A stretch of DNA of 64,000 bases, from NCBI RefSeq assembly GCF_019904295.1, contig NZ_CP065359.1:521001-585000 (forward strand). The letters are read 5' to 3'. This document shows, piece after piece, positions 17,186 through 26,597 of this stretch. The notes beneath the pieces were generated by a model, which saw nothing but the letters and a program-made list of their open reading frames with translations, was not told the DNA's origin and ran no database searches. The DNA comes from Ruegeria sp. SCSIO 43209. GTDB lineage: Bacteria > Pseudomonadota > Alphaproteobacteria > Rhodobacterales > Rhodobacteraceae. A program made the translations under genes and the position numbers. The stretch's first letter is position 1; every line of letters starts with the position of its first letter.

Positions 17186-17535
17186 GAGTTCAGGGCCGCG
17201 TTGGGGATTTCGTAGACTTCACCGGGATCAATGAAGATCACCATGATATCACCGCGTGTCTCATAGGTCAGTTTCGATGTCGAACTGCTGGAATCCGGCA
17301 CACCTTTGGTGAAGTAAATCCGCCGAACCTCGCCAGTGTTCAACTGAACCGCCAACGTCGCCGTTCCATCTTCGCGCTTCCGCAATTCGGCCGGACAACT
17401 GGCCAGTGTATCACCTGCCAATGCAGCGCATGGAACGGTGCCTAATGAGTTCTCGCCATCCGTTCCCGATAGGGTGGCCACTTGGGCATTTGCGGCAGTC
17501 GAAACCAGGCTTAGGGCAAGGGCAAAGCGGAACAT
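17179..17535 (-). CDS. Secreted hypothetical protein
   Basis: A 118-residue protein with a signal peptide (MFRFALALSLVSTAANA, residues 1-17). The start at 17535 is backed by a GAGGAT ribosome site; the longer open frame reaching 17724 would destroy the signal peptide. The mature part has two cysteines (PCAALAGDTLASCPAEL), which could form a disulfide, and a beta-rich remainder. No family is recognised. It overlaps the SDR gene end by 7 bases and is divergent from lysC. Confidence 0.7.
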   Translation of the reverse strand: MFRFALALSLVSTAANAQVATLSGTDGENSLGTVPCAALAGDTLASCPAELRKREDGTATLAVQLNTGEVRRIYFTKGVPDSSSSTSKLTYETRGDIMVIFIDPGEVYEIPNAALNSQ

Positions 17536-17690
17536 TGAAATCCTCGTGGAATAAGACTTTGACCGAACGCTTACACCACGCACGACCAAAGTAAAGCACT
17601 GCGGTGCAGACTTTGCCCACTTGCCCTTGCGCCCCCCCTCGCATAAGAGGCACGGGATCAGAAATTCAAGGCGCGGAGACACTAGCCCCC

Positions 17691-18929
17691 ATGCCCGTAC
17701 TCGTGATGAAATTCGGCGGCACATCGGTCGCCAATCTGGACCGGATCCGCCGTGCTGCCAAACGGGTTGGTGTCGAGGTAGCCAAAGGCTATGACGTCAT
17801 CGTCATCGTTTCGGCGATGTCCGGCAAGACCAACGAGCTGGTGGGCTGGGTCGATGAAATCTCTCCGCTCTATGACGCGCGCGAATATGATACCGTTGTC
17901 TCCTCTGGTGAAAACGTTACAGCTGGCCTGATGGCGCTGACCCTGCAGGAAATGGACATCCCGGCGCGCAGCTGGCAGGGTTGGCAGGTGCCGCTGATCA
18001 CCAACGGTGCCCATTCAGCGGCCCGGATCGAAGAAATCCCGCCCGAGAATATCAACCAGAAATTCGGCGAAGGGATGCGCGTTGCGGTGGTCGCGGGCTT
18101 CCAGGGCATCAGCCCCGAAGGACGCATTACCACGCTGGGTCGGGGCGGATCGGACACCACGGCTGTGGCTTTTGCCGCCGCTTTCGAGGCCGAGCGCTGC
18201 GATATCTACACGGATGTGGACGGCGTCTATACGACCGACCCGCGCATCTGTGAAAAGGCGCGCAAACTGGACAAGATTTCGTTCGAGGAAATGCTCGAAC
18301 TGGCCTCGCTGGGGGCCAAGGTGCTGCAGACCCGCTCGGTCGAGCTGGCGATGCGCTACAAGGTGAAACTGCGCGTTCTCTCAAGCTTTGAGGAACAATC
18401 CGACGAGGCTGGTACGCTGGTCGTCGACGAGGAGGAAATCATGGAATCCAATGTAGTCTCGGGCGTGGCCTATTCGCGGGATGAGGCAAAGATGACCGTT
18501 GTCTCGGTTGCCGACCGTCCCGGCATTGCCTCGATCATTTTCACCGCACTCAGCGATGAAGGCATCAACGTTGACATGATCGTCCAGAACATCTCGGACG
18601 AAGGGCGTACCGACATGACGTTCTCCTGCCCGACCAATCAGGTGGCACGCGCCGAAAAGGCACTGCTGGCGATCAAGGAACAGGGTGAGCTGAACTATGC
18701 CGAGCTGGTTGCGGACGAAGACGTCTGCAAGGTGTCGGTTGTGGGGATCGGTATGCGCTCGCAATCCGGTGTTGCGGCCAAGATGTTCAAGATTCTCTCG
18801 GATGAGGGGATTAACATCAAGGTCATTACAACCTCCGAGATTAAAATTTCCGTCCTGATCGACAGGAAATACATGGAACTTGCGGTTCAGGCACTGCATG
18901 ATGCTTTTGAACTGGACAAGGCGGCCTGA
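17691..18929 (+). CDS. lysC: Aspartate kinase
   Basis: A 412-residue monofunctional aspartokinase catalysing the first step from aspartate to lysine, methionine and threonine. The start at 17691 gives MPVLVMKFGGTSVANLDRI, the exact family opening; upstream in-frame codons are not needed. Further motifs are TLGRGGSDTTAVAFAA and YTDVDGVYTTDPR. The C-terminal third carries two ACT domains (DRPGIASIIFTALSDEGINV, and GVAAKMFKILSDEGINIKVI), the sites for feedback inhibition by amino acids. The ptsP gene follows by 45 bases, an order common in this family of bacteria. Confidence 0.97.
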   Translation: MPVLVMKFGGTSVANLDRIRRAAKRVGVEVAKGYDVIVIVSAMSGKTNELVGWVDEISPLYDAREYDTVVSSGENVTAGLMALTLQEMDIPARSWQGWQVPLITNGAHSAARIEEIPPENINQKFGEGMRVAVVAGFQGISPEGRITTLGRGGSDTTAVAFAAAFEAERCDIYTDVDGVYTTDPRICEKARKLDKISFEEMLELASLGAKVLQTRSVELAMRYKVKLRVLSSFEEQSDEAGTLVVDEEEIMESNVVSGVAYSRDEAKMTVVSVADRPGIASIIFTALSDEGINVDMIVQNISDEGRTDMTFSCPTNQVARAEKALLAIKEQGELNYAELVADEDVCKVSVVGIGMRSQSGVAAKMFKILSDEGINIKVITTSEIKISVLIDRKYMELAVQALHDAFELDKAA

Positions 18930-18974
18930 GCATTCAGCCACGTGTCCCGTCTGAAACCGTAACGTGGGTGGGCC

Positions 18975-21218
18975 ATGGCGGAAGGCACGGAAACAGAATC
19001 CCGCAAGCTGCTTGGGCGGCTGCGCGAAGAGATGGCGAGCGAGGCCGCCGGTCAGGAACGTCTTGACCGGATCACGCATCTGATTGCCGACAGTACCGCG
19101 CGCGAGGTCTGCTCGATCTATCTGTTCCGGGATGAAGATACGCTCGAGCTTTGCGCCACCGAAGGTCTGTCCCCCGAGGCGGTGCACAAGACCCGGATGC
19201 GTATGGGCGAAGGGCTGGTCGGTCGCGTCGCCAAATCCGGCAAGGTGGTAAATACGGCTGATGCGCCCTCGGCCAAGGGCTTTCGATACATGCCGGAAAC
19301 CGGCGAGGAACGGTATTCGTCGTTCCTGGGTGTTCCGGTGCAGCGTCTGGGGCAGAAGCTTGGCGTACTGGTTGTGCAGTCACGGGACGCGCGTGAGTTT
19401 TCAGCGGATGAGGTCTATGCGCTGGAAGTGGTCGCGATGGTTCTGGCTGAAATGGCCGAACTGGGCGCGTTCGTGGGCGAAGGCGCAGCCTTGTCACCGC
19501 TGCACCAGCAATCGGTGCAACTTACCGGTGGCCCGGCGCAGGAGGGATCTGCTGAAGGCCATGTCTGGCTGCATGAACCTCGTGTTGTTGTCACCAATCC
19601 CATTGCCGAAGACCCGCATCGTGAGCGTGAGCGGCTGACCGAGGCCGTTGAAGAGCTACGCGTCGGCGTCGACAAGATGCTTGAGATTTCTCAGGGCGGC
19701 GACAAAGAGCAGTTGCAGGTTCTGGAAGCCTACCGGATGTTCGCCAACTCCAAGGGTTGGATGCGCCGGATGGAGGAGGACATCGCTCTTGGTCTCAGCG
19801 CAGAGGCGGCGGTCGAGAAAGAACAATCTCAGGCGCGGGCCCGCATGGGGCAGGTCACCGATCCGTATTTACGTGAACGGTTGGCCGATCTGGACGACCT
19901 CAGCAATCGGTTGCTGCGAATTTTGACTGGACAGGGCAACGGCAACGGGGCTGACCTGCCGCCCGATCCGATCCTAATTGCGCGAAATATCGGCCCCGGT
20001 GATCTGCTGGAATATGGCCGTTCTCTCAAAGGGATCGTATTGGAAGAAGGCTCGGTCGGAAGCCATGCCACTATCGTGGCGCGCGCGTTGGCGATCCCAC
20101 TGGTGGTGCATGTAGGCCGCATCACCACCGAAGCGCTGAATGGCGATCACATATTGGTGGATGGGGATAGCGGTGTCGTACATCTGCGCCCCGAGGACAC
20201 CGTCGTCAGCGCGTTCCGCGACAAGATCGCGATGGAGGCCAAGGCGCAGGAACGCTACGCCTCGATCCGTGAAACGCCCACCGTCACGCAGGATGGTGCG
20301 CGAATCAACATGGTGATGAACGCGGGCCTGATGGCCGATTTGCCCTCTCTCAGTACCTCTGGTGCCGAAGGGGTGGGCCTGTTCCGCACCGAGTTGCAGT
20401 TTCTGATCCGCAATCAGATGCCCAAGCGATCCGAGCTGGTGACGCAATACAAACGTGTCCTGGATGCCGCGGGCGAAAAGCGCGTGGTGTTCCGTACACT
20501 CGATATCGGGTCAGATAAGGTTCTGCCTTATATGAAACATGTGGAAGAGCCGAACCCGGCGCTGGGCTGGCGGGCGATCCGGGTGGGTCTGGACAAGCGC
20601 GGCGTGATGCGGATGCAGTTGCAGGCGCTGATCCGCGCAGCTGATGGCCGCCCGCTGACGATCATGTTCCCCTTCGTGGCGCAGGCTGACGAGTTTCGCG
20701 AGGCACGATGGGAGGTCAAGAAAACGATCGAGCGTGAACGGCGTCTGGGCCATGTTCTGCCTGAATCGCTCGAAGTGGGGGCGATGCTGGAAACGCCTTC
20801 ACTTGCCTTTGCGCCGCAGAAGTTCTTTGACGAAGTCGGCTTTATCTCGATCGGTGGGAACGACCTGAAACAGTTTTTCTTCGCCGCCGACCGCGAAAAT
20901 GAACTGGTTCGCCGTCGCTACGATACGCTGAATGTCAGCTTTCTGAGTTTCATTGAACGTATCGTTGAGAGATGCTCGATCTCGGACACACCGCTCAGCT
21001 TCTGTGGCGAAGATGCCGGTCGCCCGGTCGAGGCGCTGTGTCTCGCGGCCATGGGCATCCGTACCCTTTCGATGCGCCCGGCCTCAATCGGGCCGGTCAA
21101 AAGCCTGTTGTTGCGGTCGAACCTTCAGGATGTGCGTAAAATTATCGCCGATGCCCGCCATCGTGGGGAACAATCCGTGCGTCCGGCGGTGATGGACTGG
21201 CTGCGGACGCAGTCCTGA
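18975..21218 (+). CDS. ptsP: Nitrogen-PTS enzyme I (PEP-protein phosphotransferase)
   Basis: A 747-residue EI-Ntr that takes phosphate from PEP and passes it to NPr. An N-terminal GAF domain (about residues 15-160) is followed by the PEP-utiliser N domain, the phosphohistidine domain with active His364 (GSHATIVARALAIPLVV), and the TIM-barrel PEP-binding domain with GVGLFRTELQFL, the FPFVA segment and the catalytic Cys677 (SFCGEDAGRP). EI-Ntr of this kind senses glutamine through GAF in other alphaproteobacteria. The rest of the nitrogen PTS is not in the window. Confidence 0.96.
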   Translation: MAEGTETESRKLLGRLREEMASEAAGQERLDRITHLIADSTAREVCSIYLFRDEDTLELCATEGLSPEAVHKTRMRMGEGLVGRVAKSGKVVNTADAPSAKGFRYMPETGEERYSSFLGVPVQRLGQKLGVLVVQSRDAREFSADEVYALEVVAMVLAEMAELGAFVGEGAALSPLHQQSVQLTGGPAQEGSAEGHVWLHEPRVVVTNPIAEDPHRERERLTEAVEELRVGVDKMLEISQGGDKEQLQVLEAYRMFANSKGWMRRMEEDIALGLSAEAAVEKEQSQARARMGQVTDPYLRERLADLDDLSNRLLRILTGQGNGNGADLPPDPILIARNIGPGDLLEYGRSLKGIVLEEGSVGSHATIVARALAIPLVVHVGRITTEALNGDHILVDGDSGVVHLRPEDTVVSAFRDKIAMEAKAQERYASIRETPTVTQDGARINMVMNAGLMADLPSLSTSGAEGVGLFRTELQFLIRNQMPKRSELVTQYKRVLDAAGEKRVVFRTLDIGSDKVLPYMKHVEEPNPALGWRAIRVGLDKRGVMRMQLQALIRAADGRPLTIMFPFVAQADEFREARWEVKKTIERERRLGHVLPESLEVGAMLETPSLAFAPQKFFDEVGFISIGGNDLKQFFFAADRENELVRRRYDTLNVSFLSFIERIVERCSISDTPLSFCGEDAGRPVEALCLAAMGIRTLSMRPASIGPVKSLLLRSNLQDVRKIIADARHRGEQSVRPAVMDWLRTQS

Positions 21219-21290
21219 CTGATCTTCCGCGATGCCCGCTGCAAATCCGCGCTTGATTTTTGCGCTCAGGTTTTCTATTCAGCCGGTGAA

Positions 21291-21304
21291 TGTTAGCGAT
21301 AACA
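21291..21304. promoter_or_regulatory. LacI-type operator upstream of zwf
   Basis: TGTTAGCGATAACA is an inverted repeat (TGTTA and TAACA around GCGA) 80 bases before the zwf ATG. Its form is that of LacI/GalR-family operators, and it is very close to the E. coli GntR operator core TGTTACCGATAACA. An imperfect -35/-10 (TTGATT ... TTCTAT) lies just upstream, so a repressor bound here would block initiation. The regulator gene is not in the window. Confidence 0.6.
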
Positions 21305-21383
21305 TAGCTAATGACGCACATGCGTTTTAATCCCGGGCTGAAACCTTGCTTATGCTGGCGGGGAATTCGAAAGGAGCCTTGCA

Positions 21384-22829
21384 ATGGTCTCACGCGTAAT
21401 TCCGGTAGATCCGTTCGACCTTGTGTTGTTCGGCGCGACAGGCGATCTGGCGCAGCGTAAAATCCTACCGGGCCTCTATCATCGCTTCGAAGTCGGCCAG
21501 ATGCCTGAGGATGCGCGCATCATTGGAACCGCCCGATCCGACATGGACAGTGACGGGTTCCGTGAACAACTGCGTGCGTCGATGCAAGAGTTTGCGCCGG
21601 GTTTCAAAAAGGATACGCTTGATCGCTTTCTGTCCCGCGTCGAGTATGTTCCGGTAGATGCGCTTGGCGATGCGGGTTGGTCTGACCTAGCGAAAACGCT
21701 GCGACCGGATGTGGTACGCGCCTTCTATCTGTCAGTAGGCCCAAGCCTTTTCTCGGGCATCGCCCAACGTCTGAACGAGCACGGCCTGTCCACACCTGAC
21801 AGTCGTATCGTGGTCGAGAAACCCTTTGGTCACGATCTGGCATCAGCCAAAGCGTTGAACGAAGGGCTGCGGGCCTGTTTTGAAGAACATCAGATTTACC
21901 GGATCGATCATTATCTGGGCAAGGAAACCGTGCAGAACCTGATGGCGCTGCGCTTTGCCAACTCGCTTTTCGAACCGCTCTGGAACGCCACTCATGTTGA
22001 TAACGTCCAGATCACCGTGGCCGAAACCGTGGGCGTCGAAGGGCGCGGTGCTTATTATGATCAGTCCGGCGCGATGCGCGACATGATCCAGAACCATCTG
22101 GTTCAATTGCTGTGCCTGACGGCGATGGAACCGCCTTCGAAATTCTCACCCAACGCGGTGCGCGATGAGAAAGTCAAAGTGATCGAAGCGCTGGAGCCGG
22201 TGGAACCCAAGGATATCGCTCGTGGTCAGTACCGCACTGAAAAAGGGGGCGATGGCTATCTGGATCACGTCGGCAACCCCGCCAGCCGTACCGAAAGCTT
22301 CATTGCGCTGAAGGCGCATATCGGCAACTGGCGCTGGGCCGGTGTCCCGTTTTATCTGCGGACCGGCAAGCGCCTGCGCGCACGTGAATCCGAGATTGCA
22401 GTGTTCTTTCGCGATCCGCCGCATACGATTTTTCCGAATGTCGGACCATTGCATGGCAACGTGCTGGTGATCCGCCTGCAACCGGACGAAGGCATCACGC
22501 TACGCACCACCATCAAGGAACCGGGGCAGGGCGGGTTCCGCCTGTCCGACGTTGCACTCGACATGAGTTTCGCTGATGCGCTGGGCGATGACGGCCAATC
22601 CCCGGATGCCTATGAACGCCTGATCATGGATGTCATCCGCGGCGACCAGACTTTGTTCATGCGCGGCGATGAGGCCGAGGCCGCATGGGCCTGGGTCGAT
22701 CCCATCATTCACGGCTGGGAAGAGCGTGGAGATAAGCCCGCGAAATACGATCAGGGCAGCTCGGGGCCTGAAGAAGCATTGATGCTGATGCATCGCGATG
22801 GACGCCGCTGGCGTCAGATCGGAGGGTAA
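21384..22829 (+). CDS. zwf: Glucose-6-phosphate 1-dehydrogenase
   Basis: A 481-residue enzyme oxidising glucose-6-phosphate to 6-phosphogluconolactone with NAD(P)+. The coenzyme site LVLFGATGDLAQRKILPGLY is near the N-terminus, and the active-site signature RIDHYLGKETVQNLMALRF is intact. AAAGGAG precedes the ATG. It is the first gene of a tight zwf-edd-eda operon (gaps of 2 and 4 bases), so it mainly feeds the Entner-Doudoroff pathway. The 6-phosphogluconolactonase gene (pgl), often part of such operons, is not present here. Confidence 0.98.
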   Translation: MVSRVIPVDPFDLVLFGATGDLAQRKILPGLYHRFEVGQMPEDARIIGTARSDMDSDGFREQLRASMQEFAPGFKKDTLDRFLSRVEYVPVDALGDAGWSDLAKTLRPDVVRAFYLSVGPSLFSGIAQRLNEHGLSTPDSRIVVEKPFGHDLASAKALNEGLRACFEEHQIYRIDHYLGKETVQNLMALRFANSLFEPLWNATHVDNVQITVAETVGVEGRGAYYDQSGAMRDMIQNHLVQLLCLTAMEPPSKFSPNAVRDEKVKVIEALEPVEPKDIARGQYRTEKGGDGYLDHVGNPASRTESFIALKAHIGNWRWAGVPFYLRTGKRLRARESEIAVFFRDPPHTIFPNVGPLHGNVLVIRLQPDEGITLRTTIKEPGQGGFRLSDVALDMSFADALGDDGQSPDAYERLIMDVIRGDQTLFMRGDEAEAAWAWVDPIIHGWEERGDKPAKYDQGSSGPEEALMLMHRDGRRWRQIGG

Positions 22830-22831
22830 TC

Positions 22832-24637
22832 ATGGTCAACACAGTTATATCCGACGTCACCAAACGCATCATCGACCGCAGCGACGATCTGCGTGGCCCG
22901 CATCTTGAACGAATGGAGCAGGCCAAATCCAAGGGCCCTGCGCGTGCGCACCTGTCCTGCAGCGGGCAGGCCCACGCCTATGCCGGGGCGGGCGAAGATC
23001 AGGACTCCATGGCCACCGGCACGGCTGGCAATCTGGGGATCGTTACCGCCTATAACGATATGCTCTCGGCCCATCAGCCTTTCGAACGCTACCCGGCCCT
23101 GATCCGCGATGCGATCCGCGCAGCAGGCGGCACAGCGCAGGTTGCAGGCGGCGTGCCAGCCATGTGCGACGGCGTCACGCAAGGCGAGGCGGGGATGGAA
23201 CTCTCGCTGTTCTCGCGCGATGTGATCGCGCTGGCGACCGGAGTGGCGCTAAGCCACAACACTTATGACGCCGCCGTTTTCCTGGGCGTCTGTGACAAGA
23301 TCGTGCCCGGCCTGATCATCGGCGCGCAAGCCTTTGGGCATCTTCCTGCCGTCTTCCTGCCTGCAGGTCCGATGACCAGTGGCCTGCCGAATGACGAAAA
23401 GGCCAAGGTCCGCCAAAAATTCGCTGCCGGAGAAGTCGGCCGCGATGAATTGATGAAGGCCGAGATGGCCGCTTATCATGGCCCCGGCACCTGCACCTTC
23501 TACGGCACCGCCAACACCAATCAGATGCTGATGGAGTTCATGGGTCTGCACCTGCCGGGCTCCAGCTTCGTCAATCCCAACACGCCCCTGCGCGATGCGC
23601 TGACCGAAGAAGGTGCGCGCCGCGCCCTTTCCCTTAGTGCACTAGGCAATCACTACACACCGGTCTGCCAGATCCTTGATGAGCGCGCTTTCGTGAATGG
23701 CATCGTCGGCCTGATGGCCACCGGCGGTTCCACTAACCTACTGATCCACCTGATCGCCATGGCGCGTGCCGGTGGTATCGTGCTGGACTGGGAGGATTTT
23801 TCCGACATCTCCGCTGTCGTGCCTTTGGTCGCGCGCGTCTATCCCAACGGTCTGGCAGACGTGAACCACTTCCACGCTGCGGGTGGCCTGGGCTTTGCCA
23901 TCGGCACGCTGCTGGAAGATGGCTTGCTGCACCCCGATACGCTGACTGTCGCGGGGCAGGGCCTGCACAACTACACCAAAGAACCCAAGCTGAAAGACGG
24001 CGAGTTGGTCTGGGAAGAGGGCGCGGGCCACAGTCTGAACGAAAAGATCGTTCGCCCGGCCAAAGACCCGTTCCAACCCACGGGCGGGCTCTCTCGCTTG
24101 ACAGGCAATCTGGGCACAGGGGTCATGAAGGTGTCGGCTGTAGCACCTGAACACCAAGTGGTCGAAGCGCCCGTGCGTGTATTCCACGACCAGAACGCCG
24201 TAAAAGCCGCTTTCAAAGCCGGAGAATTCACCGATGACGTCATCGTTGTTGTTCGCTTCCAAGGGCCAAAAGCCAACGGTATGCCTGAACTTCATTCGCT
24301 GACGCCGATCCTGTCGATCCTGCAGGGCAGGGGGCAGAAGGTGGCTCTGGTCACCGATGGCCGTATGTCGGGCGCATCCGGCAAAGTGCCCGCCGCCATC
24401 CATGTCTGCCCCGAGGCGCTGGATGGTGGACCGATCGCCTATCTGCAAGACGGTGACCAGTTGCGCGTTGATGCGGTCAAGGGCGAGTTGGAAATCCTGA
24501 CCCCCGGTGTTCTCGACCGCAATCCGGCCACCGCCGACCTTACGGCAAACCAACACGGCGTTGGCCGTGACCTCTTCGGCGCCTTCCGTCAGAATGTCGG
24601 CTCAGCCGACACCGGCGCCAGCATTTTCGGAGTGTAA
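22832..24637 (+). CDS. edd: 6-phosphogluconate dehydratase
   Basis: A 601-residue IlvD/Edd-family iron-sulfur dehydratase producing 2-keto-3-deoxy-6-phosphogluconate. Cluster-ligand cysteines are in the [20 protein letters not shown] and [10 protein letters not shown] regions, and [19 protein letters not shown] is a further family signature. The length is right for Edd and longer than IlvD. A good ribosome site (GGAGGGTAATC) overlaps the end of zwf, and the start is 2 bases after its stop. Translational coupling is likely. Confidence 0.98.
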   Translation: MVNTVISDVTKRIIDRSDDLRGPHLERMEQAKSKGPARAHLSCSGQAHAYAGAGEDQDSMATGTAGNLGIVTAYNDMLSAHQPFERYPALIRDAIRAAGGTAQVAGGVPAMCDGVTQGEAGMELSLFSRDVIALATGVALSHNTYDAAVFLGVCDKIVPGLIIGAQAFGHLPAVFLPAGPMTSGLPNDEKAKVRQKFAAGEVGRDELMKAEMAAYHGPGTCTFYGTANTNQMLMEFMGLHLPGSSFVNPNTPLRDALTEEGARRALSLSALGNHYTPVCQILDERAFVNGIVGLMATGGSTNLLIHLIAMARAGGIVLDWEDFSDISAVVPLVARVYPNGLADVNHFHAAGGLGFAIGTLLEDGLLHPDTLTVAGQGLHNYTKEPKLKDGELVWEEGAGHSLNEKIVRPAKDPFQPTGGLSRLTGNLGTGVMKVSAVAPEHQVVEAPVRVFHDQNAVKAAFKAGEFTDDVIVVVRFQGPKANGMPELHSLTPILSILQGRGQKVALVTDGRMSGASGKVPAAIHVCPEALDGGPIAYLQDGDQLRVDAVKGELEILTPGVLDRNPATADLTANQHGVGRDLFGAFRQNVGSADTGASIFGV

Positions 24638-24641
24638 CCCA

Positions 24642-25274
24642 ATGTCCAAAACCCAACGCACCCGCGAGATCTGCGCGCTGGCCCCGATTGTTCCAGTCCT
24701 GGTCGTCGACGACGCGGCCCATGCGCGCCCGTTGGCCGAAGCTTTGGTCGCAGGTGGCCTCCCGGCGCTTGAAGTCACCTTGCGCACTCCCGCCGCGCTC
24801 GCCGCGATCCGCGCCATGGCCAACGTCCCCGGCGGTGTTGTCGGGGCGGGTACACTGGTCACGCCCGAAGATGTCCGCGCTGCCAAAGAGGCTGGCGCTC
24901 AGTTCGGCGTCTCCCCCGGTGCGACCGATGCCCTGATCGCCGCCTGCGAAGCCGAAGGTCTGCCCCTTCTCCCCGGTGCGGCTACTGCAAGCGAAGCCAT
25001 GGCTCTGCTGGAAAAGGGCTATGACATGCTGAAATTCTTCCCCGCCGAGGCCTCAGGAGGGGCTCCCGCCCTAAAAGCCATCGGCGCACCGCTACCGCAG
25101 ATCACCTTCTGCCCAACTGGTGGCGTATCGCCGTCAAATGCCCTCGATTACCTGTCGCTGTCGAATGTTGTCTGCGCCGGCGGCAGCTGGGTCGCGCCCA
25201 AGCAGATGGTTCAAAACGGTGATTGGTCCGGGATCGAAACACTTGCCCGCGAGGCCGCCAGTCTGCTGGATTGA
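24642..25274 (+). CDS. eda: KDPG aldolase
   Basis: A 210-residue class I aldolase splitting 2-keto-3-deoxy-6-phosphogluconate into pyruvate and glyceraldehyde-3-phosphate. The start at 24642 gives MSKTQRTREICALAPIVPVL, 4 bases after the edd stop. The catalytic Glu is in LEVTLRTPAAL, GVVGAGTLVTPEDV follows, and the Schiff-base Lys is in MLKFFPAEASGG. It completes the Entner-Doudoroff route encoded by this operon. Confidence 0.97.
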   Translation: MSKTQRTREICALAPIVPVLVVDDAAHARPLAEALVAGGLPALEVTLRTPAALAAIRAMANVPGGVVGAGTLVTPEDVRAAKEAGAQFGVSPGATDALIAACEAEGLPLLPGAATASEAMALLEKGYDMLKFFPAEASGGAPALKAIGAPLPQITFCPTGGVSPSNALDYLSLSNVVCAGGSWVAPKQMVQNGDWSGIETLAREAASLLD

Positions 25275-25325
25275 CGCCGCAGGGCAAGACGCTAGGGTAG
25301 GCCTCAATTCAAACAGGTTGCCCTC

Positions 25326-26516
25326 ATGACAAACCAAACCTCCCTCGCGCATGGGCGCGAGTATCTGGCCATCCCCGGCCCTTCGGTCATGCCCGATACG
25401 GTGCTGCAGGCGATGCACCGTCCGTCGCCCAATATCTATGACGGCGAATTGATCGAGATGATGCCCGCGCTCACCCGAGACTTGAAACGCGTTGCCGGAA
25501 CCCAGCACAACGTCGCCATCTATATCGCCAACGGCCACGGTACATGGGAGGCTGCGCTTTGCAACGTCATTGCACCCGGTGAAACCGTGCTTGCCCCGGC
25601 CTCTGGCCGCTTCACCCACGGTTGGGCCGAGATGGCCGAAGGAATCGGCGCCAAGGTTGACCTGATCGATTTCGGAATGTCCTCGCCCTGGGATCTTGAC
25701 CGCATCGCCGAGGCCCTGCGTAACGATACCAGCCACAAGATCAAAGCGGTCCTTGCGGTCCACGTCGATACGTCCACATCGATCCGTAACGATATCCCGG
25801 CCTTGCGAGCGTTGCTCGACGACCTTGACCACCCAGCCTTGCTGATGTCTGACTGCATCGCGTCGATGGGCTGCGACCGGTTCGAGATGGATGCCTGGGG
25901 TGTCGACGTCACTGTCACGGCTTGCCAAAAGGGACTTATGACCCCGGCGGGCGCCGGCTTTGTCTTCTTCAACGACAAGGCGCAAGCCAAGCGCGCCACA
26001 ATGCCCCGCGTCTCGCATTATTGGGACTGGCAGCCACGCGCCAATCCAGATCTGTTCTATCAGTATTTCAACGGCACCGCGCCAACCCACCACCTGTATG
26101 GCCTGCGCGCCGCACTCGACCTGATCCATGGCGAAGGGATCGAACAGGTCTGGGCCCGCCACGAACACCTGGCAACGGCCATCTGGGCCGCCTGTGAAAT
26201 CTGGGCGCAAGGTGGCGCGCTGCATTTCAACGTCGCCGACCCGGCCCATCGCAGCCACGCGGTCACTGCCCTCCGCCTGACCGAGGGGCGGGGCACGCCG
26301 CTGCGCAGCTATACCGAAACCCAACTGGGTCTGACGCTGGGCATCGGTCTGGGAATGGAGGATTGGGACGGCTGCTTCCGCCTTGGCCACATGGGGCACG
26401 TAAACGCTCAAATGGTCATGGCCATGCTGGGTGGCGTCGAAACCGCTATGGCTGCGCTCGATATACCCCGTGGTCAGGGTGCGCTCGAAGCCGCCGCCGC
26501 GACGCTGGCCGGATAA
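25326..26516 (+). CDS. Class V PLP aminotransferase (alanine/serine-glyoxylate type)
   Basis: A 396-residue fold-type I aminotransferase of class V. The opening AIPGPSVMPDTVLQAM is the start of alanine-glyoxylate and serine-glyoxylate aminotransferases and of pyridoxamine-pyruvate transaminase. The PLP lysine is in TACQKGLMTPAGAGF. I cannot choose between these activities; serine-glyoxylate or pyridoxamine-pyruvate would both be reasonable in a roseobacter. It follows eda by 51 bases and could be read from the same transcript. A hairpin-bearing repeat follows the stop. Confidence 0.82.
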   Translation: MTNQTSLAHGREYLAIPGPSVMPDTVLQAMHRPSPNIYDGELIEMMPALTRDLKRVAGTQHNVAIYIANGHGTWEAALCNVIAPGETVLAPASGRFTHGWAEMAEGIGAKVDLIDFGMSSPWDLDRIAEALRNDTSHKIKAVLAVHVDTSTSIRNDIPALRALLDDLDHPALLMSDCIASMGCDRFEMDAWGVDVTVTACQKGLMTPAGAGFVFFNDKAQAKRATMPRVSHYWDWQPRANPDLFYQYFNGTAPTHHLYGLRAALDLIHGEGIEQVWARHEHLATAIWAACEIWAQGGALHFNVADPAHRSHAVTALRLTEGRGTPLRSYTETQLGLTLGIGLGMEDWDGCFRLGHMGHVNAQMVMAMLGGVETAMAALDIPRGQGALEAAAATLAG

Positions 26517-26520
26517 GCCC

Positions 26521-26596
26521 GATCCGCCTCTTCATCTGGCTCGAAATACCTTCGGGGGAAATCGCGCATGGGCGCGATAGGGGGCAGACAGCCCCC
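26521..26596. repeat. Dispersed intergenic repeat, copy 1 (two hairpins)
   Basis: The element starts GATCCGCCTCTTCATCTGGC, continues with CGAAATACC, and ends in two hairpins: ATCGCGC/GCGCGAT (26561-26578) and GGGGGC/GCCCCC (26580-26596). A second copy at 47840-47893 shares 19 of the first 20 bases. Both sit directly behind a + strand stop and before a convergent gene. From memory, similar hairpin-ended elements are frequent in Rhodobacteraceae genomes and probably act as transcription or mRNA ends. Confidence 0.7.
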
Positions 26597-26597
26597 A

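Noticed and set aside
25134..26411. 425-residue minus-strand frame across eda and the class V aminotransferase
   Set aside because: Shadow of two well-supported genes; composition (His/Arg/Asp-rich) is typical of antisense frames.
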